This document shows, one piece after another, positions 17,142-24,072 of a stretch of DNA of 24,072 bases. The notes under the pieces are model-generated. The model searched no databases. It was not told where the DNA came from and was given only the letters and a program-made list of their open reading frames with translations. Each line of letters opens with the position of its first letter. The first letter of the stretch is position 1. This DNA is from Zarea fungicola (Eukaryota; Ascomycota; Sordariomycetes; Hypocreales; Cordycipitaceae): positions 1-24,072 of the forward strand of contig FWCC01000551.1 of assembly GCA_900169235.1 (NCBI GenBank), written 5' to 3'. The position numbers and the translations under genes were made by a program.

Positions 17142-18501
17142 CTTAATGTAATTGGAAAAAAAGAAATAAATAGGACATTTCTTTGCAAAGGGTTCTATTT
17201 TATAGATGAAGATAATTGGCCGGATAATTTTCCGGTAAGTGACTTGGTCCGAGGACCAGCTCAGATATTATACTTTCGATGGTGGAACCCCGGGGATACA
17301 ACTGGAATAGTTCTTTAATGGCAACTTTGCTACTCCATCATCAGTTTGTTGGCGCCAGTTTCAAGGTAAAAATAGGGTAGCTCCCAGATGCTGACAACCG
17401 TTCACCGAATTGGGGTTCTTTTGGGCGCTGTATTGCGTCTGGTCTTCTGAAAATGTCAAGTCATGGAATATACTTATTTCGGCCAATGGTTTCCTTTCAA
17501 ATGGCAACCCCGCCACTAAACTTATCACAAAAGCTTGGTAGGATATGTATATCGACTCGGCAAGACAAAGCCCCATCAAGACGGGTAGCCTTAGCTTCAT
17601 GGCCTTGACTCAAGACTTTATTTTGGTTGCGAGCCACGAAACTTATTAGTCCAATTGCGTACCTCGCCATTCAGCCACATCAGCTTACTGGCTTGGAAGA
17701 AGTAAGCGCGTGGAAAGATCGGGGCAACCAGAACTAGGCCATTTACCCAATGTAGATAGGGCTGAACAATGTTGCCCAGATTGTATTGATACCATAGCCC
17801 AGAAAAGGAAAAAGACCATGCTCCTAGAACTAATGAAGAGACCACCCTTACTCGACAAAAGGATGCGCAGGCTCGGTAGTTACTTTATTGGAACCGAAAC
17901 TAAGCCGGCGATCTGCCCACTCGGTAATTTAAAAGTAATTTAAGAACAGTATCAAATATTATTATCGCAGCGACAGAGGCAGCTAGCTAGAGCTGTTGGA
18001 TAGTTGCGGCGGCCCAGGACGAGTATCAATGCCGCGTTCACTCATCGTAACCTTGGCAGCGGGAAAGTTTAATAGTGGCGAGGAAGTATTTGAACTTGTA
18101 TTCAGGCTGCGGGCTCTCTTGACCCTGTGATGCCTTTTGCTGGCACTTCCAGGGCAAATAGCTTGTAACAATCCTCAGTCCGCTGCACCAAATCTAGGAA
18201 AAGGTTGGGCATTAACGCAATGCGAGCATCAATGTTTTGGATAACTACTTGTTATACCTGTAGTACCAGTACCAACGGTCAGTCGTTACATAGCAGGATA
18301 GTCTCGGGTAGGCTCGTCGTCTTGCGATGACATTAACTGGTCCACAGTGAAATTGTTCCTGGGAGGCTGGACCTGCGGCTGAACTGCTGCCTGCTGCTGC
18401 CTGCTGCTGCCTAAACATTCTGACCGCCAAAGTGAAGCCTTTTTTGCCTTTCTCGCCAAAATTTCTGCCAAACCAACACTCACCGCCCGCCAAATATTTT
18501 C
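17142..18501. other. Intergenic region, AKR promoter to U2 gene
   Basis: The AKR promoter side holds two inverted repeats (17220-17257, given separately). Minus-strand frames at 17361-17600 and 17618-17845 look partly hydrophobic but lack a usable start in the second case and match nothing I recognise. They might be a decayed gene. Nearer the U2 gene lies a short CTGCTGCTGC-type tandem repeat (about 18384-18411). No gene is called. Confidence 0.45.
17220..17257. promoter_or_regulatory. Two inverted repeats upstream of the AKR
   Basis: CCGGA (17220-17224) pairs with TCCGG (17231-17235), forming CGG-N8-CCG. GGTCC (17246-17250) pairs with GGACC (17253-17257) around GA. They lie 80-115 bases upstream of the AKR ATG and could be binding sites for dimeric regulators. 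There is no direct evidence of function. Confidence 0.35.
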
Positions 18502-18509
18502 TATAAAAG
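18502..18509 (+). promoter_or_regulatory. TATA box of the U2 snRNA gene
   Basis: TATAAAAG lies about 58 bases before the predicted U2 5' end and is followed by a pyrimidine-rich stretch. This suits RNA polymerase II transcription of U2. The assignment rests on position. Confidence 0.55.
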
Positions 18510-18559
18510 GGCGAGGTGGTCGCCACCCAGTTTAGTTTTTTTCTTTTCCTTTCTTCTTT

Positions 18560-18750
18560 AGCTCTCTTTGCCTATTGGCTTAGATCAAGTGTAGTATCTG
18601 TTCTTTTCAGTTTAATCTCTGGAAGGTCTCTACGGAGGCCGATCTCTGATTAATCTTATTTTTGGTCTCAGGGTTTGTTTCCTCTGTGCTTGCACACGAT
18701 TCCTCCCACAGTGTCCCTGGTATTACACTGTCTCCAGGTGACGCGACACG
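18560..18750 (+). ncRNA. Spliceosomal U2 snRNA
   Basis: RNA component of the U2 snRNP, which pairs with intron branch sites. The 5' domain reads C-T-C-T-T-T-G-C-C, then TTGGCTTAGATCAAGTG and GTAGTATCTGTTC, very close to fission yeast and human U2. GTAGTA at 18591-18596 is the branch-site recognition sequence and fits the CTAAC and CTGAC branch sites seen in introns here. The Sm site ATTTTTGG is at 18658-18665. The stem IV hairpin CCTGG (18716-18720) with CCAGG (18734-18738) keeps the conserved G-G-T-A-T-T start and C-T-C-C-A-G-G end, and an outer GTGTC/GACAC pair (18711-18715, 18745-18749) extends it. The 5' end is placed by alignment to known U2 and the 3' end is approximate. The middle is divergent, as usual in fungi. 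Confidence 0.94.
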
Positions 18751-18925
18751 AAAGCCGTCTCTATCTCTTTTCCTTTTCATTGCTAGTACTGGCTTGTCTA
18801 GTGCTGTGAAGAAGAGAATTGCTTTTATACCTAAGCTCAAAATTTCCTGTGTGCCTCTCTTTGTGTGTGCTAACAAGCCAACCGGGAGTTGAGGCGATTC
18901 CCAACCCCCAAGTCTTATGAAACAA

Positions 18926-19960
18926 CTATGCCAGTCCGATCACGCCTATATTGAGATAATCATCCTCGGCCTCAATTTTCTTCAAGCTTGCGCCCGACAG
19001 CAGCTGCTCAACATCCCAGTGTACCCACACAAATCTGCCGTGAAGTTTCTCCGCCTCGGGACTCGCTGCCCACACGGCATAGCGACCAGGCAGGTTTTCT
19101 AACGGGGAGGCGAGGTACATCAGCTTCTATTCCGTGTCTCAAACTCTTTGTACTTTGACATACCATTGTCCCAGGGAACACCGCTGTTCTCATCGTAGCC
19201 AGCCTTCCTCGCCGCCTCTGTCAGGATGCTCCCCGGATGAATGCTGATAACTTGCATCTCCGTGACTGGGATGGCGCGGGCAACTTGCTGCATGTACAGT
19301 GTACCTGCATTTTTTGTCAGACCATAGCTCTGCAGAGCCTTGGCCCGGCCAGCCCATTCATGAATGGAGGAGCTGGAGACATTGACGAGGTACTACAACG
19401 CAGTCGTTCAGTGACTTTTTCTTCTTCTTCTTTGCAGAGCTGATTCGTTTATTTGGACACGCCTTTTTATCAAATGCTCCCTTTCCAGCTTGCTTGTAGA
19501 AGCGCTCTGTGAAATCCATCACAGCCCTGACGTTCATCGTAAAGTCCTGCCACACATCCAGTGTCCCTCGCTCCAAGACCGACCCGGCGGTGCCAATCGT
19601 GGCTGCGTTGACCACCATTGTGTCAACCACAATTCCTTCCTCTGCCAGCTGGGCCCAGAGCTTGGCCACTTGGTCAAGTTCAGTCACGTCGCATGCCTTC
19701 TGCAGTAAATTGGTGGATTGCGCACCGGAAAGACGGTGCAGTTTGGCAATGGCATCGTCGAGCATGCTGGCTCGGCGGCCCACAAGAATGATTCGCGAGG
19801 CAGAGGCGGCGACAAAAGCACTAGCTATGGCGAAGCCAATACCTGTTGCACCGCCAGTGATGAGCACCGTTCTTCCCTTCTGGCTCAACTCAGGCCGGCT
19901 GGGATCGATGGCCGGGTATGGCTCCTTGTGATAGGTTTCTGTGGGATGTGTCAATGTCAT
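18926..19960 (-). CDS. Short-chain dehydrogenase/reductase
   Basis: NAD(P)-dependent oxidoreductase of about 299 residues. Exon 1 is 19463-19960, exon 2 is 19164-19392 and exon 3 is 18926-19098. The cofactor loop is T-G-G-A-T-G-I-G (35-42), followed by V-V-N-A-A (116-120), the S-S-S-S segment (172-175), and the catalytic Tyr189-x3-Lys193. Exon 2 ends in P-W-D-N and exon 3 resumes E-N-L-P-G-R-Y-A-V-W-A-A, matching fungal SDRs of this type. Intron 2 (19099-19163) is GTATGT to TTAG. Intron 1 (19393-19462) begins GC, not GT: AAAAAG|GCGTGT to TTGTAG is the only phase-0 junction I find that restores the family sequence. ATG 19960 is chosen because the fold starts about 30 residues later. The gene is head-to-head with the Zn2Cys6 gene at 20457. 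The substrate is unknown. Confidence 0.88.
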
Positions 19961-20456
19961 CTTGCCTCTTTTGAGCTCTGACTTGTTGTCGGAGATGAAA
20001 AATTTGATAACGAGGCAGGAATTCCGGTCTCGCCTTGGGAAACTATGTTTTTTGTGAGTTTTATTAATTTTTTTCTTCTTCTCATAGCGAACGGTACCCA
20101 AGTTTCATTTATACCTGATTCTCTAAAGGAAGAGTCGTCAATGGTGTCATCGGCGGGCGGCCTTCCGCTATGTACGGCTAGAATTTACACTCATTTAATG
20201 CAGTATTCACACCTCCATATTCCAGATTGGAAATCATCATTAGTATAATAATTGTTCAACACACAAGAAATGCTGATTGACTTACAAGGCGGCGGAGCGA
20301 CTCCCGCAACGGCGGAGTGGGTTCCGTCAGATCTGCAAAGTTGGCTGCGTTCCGAGCTTCCCATTGATTGACGCTAGCAACTCTGGACCGGCGTACATTT
20401 TCCAGCTTCATCATCACACAAATTTCCACTACGTCCACAAACTGGCCTGGAGCGCG
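19961..20456. promoter_or_regulatory. Bidirectional promoter, SDR and Zn2Cys6 regulator
   Basis: About 500 bases separate the two divergent start codons. GGCGGAG occurs at 20291-20297 and again at 20311-20317, exactly 20 bases apart, and CGGCGGGCGG lies at 20151-20160. CGG triplets are the usual targets of Zn2Cys6 proteins, so the neighbouring regulator could act here on both genes. This is inference from motif and layout. Confidence 0.4.
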
Positions 20457-21701
20457 ATGGGCGACACTGCGGACCAAAGTCCACTGCGGCGTACGGCTTG
20501 CTTTACCTGCACAAAAGCCAAACGAAGATGCACAAAGGACGAGCCAGGTTGCCGGCGGTGCCTTACTCGCGGTCTAGTATGTAGGTATCCGCCGCTCAAG
20601 ATGATGATTGAGCTTCCGGTGGACCTAGAGGCAGCTTTCATGGGTGTCCCTTCAACATGCCCCAATAGTGAAGGCGGTGGTTTGAATGACATGGCTACGC
20701 CCGGAGCCTTGCCGTGGCCGGAAGAACAGCGCCCGCTCTCGCTCAATGTCGACTATTCGAGTGTTGCTCTACCACCACAGTATGCCTGGTTTCTGTCTCC
20801 CGAACATTGGCAAATCGATCATCGCCCATCATTGCACGAGCAGCCCAGCTTCCGTGATGAAGCGTTGCGATTCTTCACACAACAGCTACTCGCCTGGCTG
20901 AAGCAGTGGGTGACCGAGGGCCACTGTCCGTTTATACATTCTCAACTATATCAGCAAGACTCGCCTGGCCACATACAGCTTGCTTTTACGACATGCGCCG
21001 CATACTTTTTGAAGACGGCGGCCACCACCCCTTTTGTACTTCGCATCTTGGAGGAGCAATCTGCCGCGCTGGTCGAGCGCGGAAATGCGGTAGATCCAAC
21101 AATTTTCAGCACAAGACAACATGTGTCGCGTACCCAGGCGCTGCTCATCTACCAAGTAATTCGTCTCTTTGACGGGGATATTCGATCCCGCGCGAAAGCC
21201 GAGGATAGTCTAGATGTTCTACTTACATGGGCAACGCAAATGTGGGAGAGCGCCCGCCTCGAGGCTTCGTCCGCCACCAGCCTCTCTGCTGTTTCCTCTC
21301 TGAGCTCCGACCCGTCAGGCTCACAATCCAAAGCGTTCCAACTAGACGGTAGCGTATCTGCGCTTTGGCGAGCGTGGTACGTGGCCGAGTCAGTGCGGCG
21401 AACATATGTTCTCGCCGCTTTCCTGCAGGGCGTGTATTTGACCATGAGGCAGGGCTGGTCGTACTGCCCTGGCGGCGTCACTTTTTCCATGGGTACCGGT
21501 CTGTGGAATGCAACTTCCGCATCAACTTGGGTAGCAGCATATCATGCCGAGCATGGGCCACAGTTGATGGAGAGTAAGCAGCCAGAGACCGCATTCGTCA
21601 AGGCGCGACCGGCGGATGTGGACGAATTTGCAAAGTGCATATTGTCTGTCTCACGTGGATTGGAAAGCGTTGAGGAGTGGATTTCACAGCCAGGCCTCTG
21701 A
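20457..21701 (+). CDS. Zn2Cys6 transcription factor
   Basis: Single-exon regulator of 414 residues. The zinc cluster is Cys15, 18, 25, 32, 35 and 42 (C-x2-C-x6-C-x6-C-x2-C-x6-C) with basic residues K20, K22, R23 and R24 inside. The remainder is a helical fungal-specific regulatory region including W-V-x-x-G-H-C-P-F-I-H and a serine-rich stretch (about 275-300), without a typical coiled-coil linker. ATG 20457 is the first in-frame ATG; the open frame upstream has none. Proteins of this size and layout are common as local regulators of small metabolic clusters. It is divergent from the SDR gene, which is the natural candidate target. Confidence 0.9.
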   Translation: MGDTADQSPLRRTACFTCTKAKRRCTKDEPGCRRCLTRGLVCRYPPLKMMIELPVDLEAAFMGVPSTCPNSEGGGLNDMATPGALPWPEEQRPLSLNVDYSSVALPPQYAWFLSPEHWQIDHRPSLHEQPSFRDEALRFFTQQLLAWLKQWVTEGHCPFIHSQLYQQDSPGHIQLAFTTCAAYFLKTAATTPFVLRILEEQSAALVERGNAVDPTIFSTRQHVSRTQALLIYQVIRLFDGDIRSRAKAEDSLDVLLTWATQMWESARLEASSATSLSAVSSLSSDPSGSQSKAFQLDGSVSALWRAWYVAESVRRTYVLAAFLQGVYLTMRQGWSYCPGGVTFSMGTGLWNATSASTWVAAYHAEHGPQLMESKQPETAFVKARPADVDEFAKCILSVSRGLESVEEWISQPGL

Positions 21702-23424
21702 GAGCCTAAACCGAGAGCATAGTCACTCTCCTTTCCCAATTCCACAGGGAAAGCTCTGAAACTGCGACTTTTGCGGGCTCTAAGAAGGTCCTTGACAGCC
21801 TCAGAATACACTGCCGCTTTGTATACCCATGCATCCAAATCTTAATGGCTCGGTACCATAAGTTGGATCTGTGCGAACAGTTTGCCGATGAGCAGAGCCC
21901 AGGTCACTTGAAGTTCAAAGTCAACGGGGTTAAAATCAGAAGAACAAGCCTTCAACCTATGTAGAACTGAGACATCACGGCTAATAAGTTCTTTTGTCTG
22001 CTGTTTTGTATAGCGGAATACCAGCGACACAGACGAACTGCGTCATATTTGCCATACAAATGCTCCGGAACATTGGTGTGCGTTGCACTGTCGTACGGCA
22101 AAGTCTTGCGCCTGCCACTTACATTTTACCGCCGACTTACTGACCAATATGAGAGCCACAACATTTCGCGGAAGGTCTGTAGACTCTTTCTCTGCTGCAA
22201 GTGAGCTGTTGAGAAGGAGGGGGGTTCAGTTGTGGATTCATAGGCCTTTGCCGAAGCAGCTGAAATGGCGCCCAAGTCAAAATCAGCCACAATCACCAAT
22301 TTAGGCAACATGCCGCCGTTATCATGAATTTGACGAGATCGCAAAGTCATACACGTAAAACCGAAACATGGAAGGTCAGATCTGCTGCATAAGATGCCTG
22401 ACTTGCGAACAGGTCATGTAAAAAGGGAACGCCTGGGCGCCAGGAGGTGCTCAACAATGGCTGGATTCGAACATCAAAGATTATTGCGCAATTCAATCTG
22501 ATCCTGTATAATTTTTAAAAGTACCAGTAACTACAAAAGTAGTTTTACTCAATATAGCAATAAATTTACAGTGAAGGCAGGACAGGAGCCATCACCATCC
22601 ACGTACATGAGATCGGGTCCCGCCTGTACTTTGTTCTAATAAAACGACTTAAAGCCACATACCATTTACGGCCAGAAATTAGCTAGAATAGTTCTACAGC
22701 TAAAGCATTATTTCCCCCATGTTTGGAAAAGACGCAGATAGCAGGGGCGTAAGTCGCACCTAATCCGGAAACCCCTCCTGCTCACTAATACAGCAGCTTT
22801 CTTGAGTAGTTCTGTGTTGCTTTTGATGTTTGGTTTCCCCGCATACCCATCCATTCCACTATTGTACTCCAACGCCACAAACGTGCCGCTAATTCCACAG
22901 CCTTTTGCGAAGTACCGAGGGCACGAGGGCACCATGAGCTAATGAGCTAGCACAAGCCTCTAGTACGCGTGTATCGGTTCCAGTGACAGGCTGCTATGTA
23001 ATGTCCATGTTGATAGTTGGTTGCCAACTGGGCTTGAACAGCACAGTGCCTGTTTCGCGTTCCGCGGAAGGCGACCATCTACGTTTCTTGTACTCGTACG
23101 GAGAAGCTGCTAACTCCCTCATATTTTGTCATGATGAGTCGAACATGGCCTTCAACCAGATCTCTCGAGACCTTATCTATTGCCGTGGGCTGTCCATATT
23201 TTTAACAGTAAAACCACAACTCTCACACTGTATGTGATCTAGATAAGAACCGCCGTGCCCGCCACGCATTCTGAGAATCAACACCCTATTTACTTGGCAG
23301 ATTAGCATGCCCATCGACACGGCTTCTTCACAACACCATTCCCCTTGTTAGCATATCACTGCGCTCGCAATCTACATTTCCCAGCAAACTTGGCTAGGTT
23401 CATTTCAGAAGCTTTTTGCTCATT
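21702..23424. other. Long gene-poor region
   Basis: No convincing gene. On the minus strand one reading frame continues from 22030 to below 21700 except for a single TAA at 21842-21844. It has no ATG and no domain I recognise, and could be a gene remnant or chance. A small hairpin AACTAC-AAAA-GTAGTT lies at 22529-22544. The last 100 bases are the promoter of the GNAT gene. Confidence 0.5.
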
Positions 23425-23889
23425 ATGCAGGTTTCAATTCGTGCCGTTACTCCAGCAGACGAGCAGCGCTGGCGGTCGCTATGGGAAGGCTATAATGTAT
23501 TCTACAAGCGCACTGTTTCGGACGAAGTCACCGCCAACACCTTCTCGCGCTTTCTTGACGACAAGGTGCAGCTCTACTGCGCCGTGGCAGTGGCCGAAAA
23601 TTCCGACGCTGGATCCGCCGAAGTCATCGGCTTCGTGACTTGGTTCCCGCATTTCTCGACCGCAGCCATTGAACCCGTGGTCTATCTCAATGATCTATTC
23701 GTTGACCCAAACCAGCGACTTCATGGCGTTGGTGGAAAGCTTATTGAACATGTCTACAAACATTCCAAAGAGGTCATTGGTGCCCAATCCGTGTACTGGC
23801 ATACGCAGCACTTTAACCACCGGGCGCAATTGCTTTACGTCAAGAAGGGAAATAAGACGGATTTTGTGCAGTATGAGAAGTCGATTTAG
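23425..23889 (+). CDS. GNAT-family N-acetyltransferase
   Basis: Acetyl-CoA-dependent transferase of 154 residues, single exon. The N-terminal strand and helix I-R-A-V-T-P-A-D-E-Q-R-W fit the GNAT start. Motif A covers about 87-111, with Y-L-N-D-L-F-V-D-P as strand 4 and R-L-H-G-V-G (98-103) as the pyrophosphate-binding loop. Motif B has W-H-T-Q-H-F-N-H-R-A-Q-L-L-Y (125-138), common in small-molecule or amine acetyltransferases of this family. ATG 23425 is the first ATG in the frame. The acceptor substrate cannot be told from sequence. It stands alone after a 1.7 kb gap. Confidence 0.92.
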   Translation: MQVSIRAVTPADEQRWRSLWEGYNVFYKRTVSDEVTANTFSRFLDDKVQLYCAVAVAENSDAGSAEVIGFVTWFPHFSTAAIEPVVYLNDLFVDPNQRLHGVGGKLIEHVYKHSKEVIGAQSVYWHTQHFNHRAQLLYVKKGNKTDFVQYEKSI

Positions 23890-24072
23890 CCGTGCGACGC
23901 AGGTCATGCCAGGCATCCTTCTGCCAAGCTGAGAACTCAATTCCAACCGAGCCGCGTCGCCTGTATGAAGACGTGCACATCTGATGGTGGGACGAGATTA
24001 TTATTTATGGTTATGAACATGTTTTCATTATCAAGATTGTTCTCATCAACTGCCTATACTTGTGCCACGCCC
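23890..24072. other. 3' flank of the GNAT gene
   Basis: Non-coding flank that becomes AT-rich after about 23995, consistent with a 3' UTR and polyadenylation region. No gene is seen. Confidence 0.4.

Noticed and set aside
17361..17845. Two hydrophobic minus-strand frames as a possible membrane-protein gene
   Set aside because: The upstream frame has no ATG, no in-phase intron convincingly joins the two, and neither matches a family I recognise. At most a relic.
18245..18526. Minus-strand frames with Gln/Ala-rich segments just upstream of U2
   Set aside because: The Gln/Ala run comes from a short CTGCTGCTGC-type repeat, there is no domain, and the stretch overlaps the U2 promoter.
18481..18900. 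Possible solo LTR, suggested by a TATA box followed by a transcript-like region
   Set aside because: The transcript-like region is U2 snRNA. No terminal TG...CA pair or target-site duplication was found.
19008..19193. A short 40-base intron joining SDR exons 2 and 3 at the first AG
   Set aside because: Those acceptors leave the wrong phase or give an early stop. The TTAG at 19099-19102 gives a 65-bp intron and the expected family sequence.
22463..22472. A GTTCGAATCC sequence on the minus strand that resembles a tRNA B box
   Set aside because: The flanking bases do not form a T-arm stem and no A box or cloverleaf can be made, so it is not called a tRNA.

Overview
The window looks like nuclear DNA of a filamentous ascomycete (Pezizomycotina; Hypocreales or a relative is my guess). 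Several genes have short GT-AG introns of about 64-129 bp, most with CTAAC or CTGAC branch sites. The content is also typical of these fungi: Zn2Cys6 regulators, a CFEM surface protein, a 2EXR-like protein, and a fungal dihydroxy-acid dehydratase with a mitochondrial presequence. One clear non-coding gene, the spliceosomal U2 snRNA, sits at about 18560-18750. No transposon, CRISPR array, rRNA or credible tRNA was seen.

Left part (1-7140): a gene-poor 1.3 kb, then a six-exon Zn2Cys6 regulator (1343-3483, +), a small SnoaL/NTF2-like protein (3770-4183, -) convergent with it, and the branched-chain amino acid enzyme ILV3 (4858-6738, -) with near-matches to Gcn4/CPC1 sites upstream. Middle (7911-13707): a 2EXR-like protein (-), a CFEM protein (-) whose single intron appears to choose between a GPI anchor and a transmembrane anchor, a 1.5 kb gap holding a strong composite hairpin, a tandem GRF-like zinc-finger protein (+), and a threonine/serine dehydratase-family PLP enzyme (-).

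Right part (14306-23889): a haem aldoxime dehydratase (-) and an aldo-keto reductase (-) in tandem, the U2 snRNA (+), a short-chain dehydrogenase (-) head-to-head with a second Zn2Cys6 regulator (+), a long gene-poor stretch, and a GNAT acetyltransferase (+). The reductase, dehydrogenase and regulators could belong to a small catabolic or detoxification neighbourhood around aldoxime metabolism, but no polyketide synthase, NRPS, terpene or nitrilase gene is present, so this is inference only.

The observations most worth a second look are the predicted intron-retention anchor switch in the CFEM gene, the composite hairpin at 10552-10628, the apparent GC-AG intron in the dehydrogenase, the fungal aldoxime dehydratase locus, and the U2 gene, which protein-only annotation would miss.
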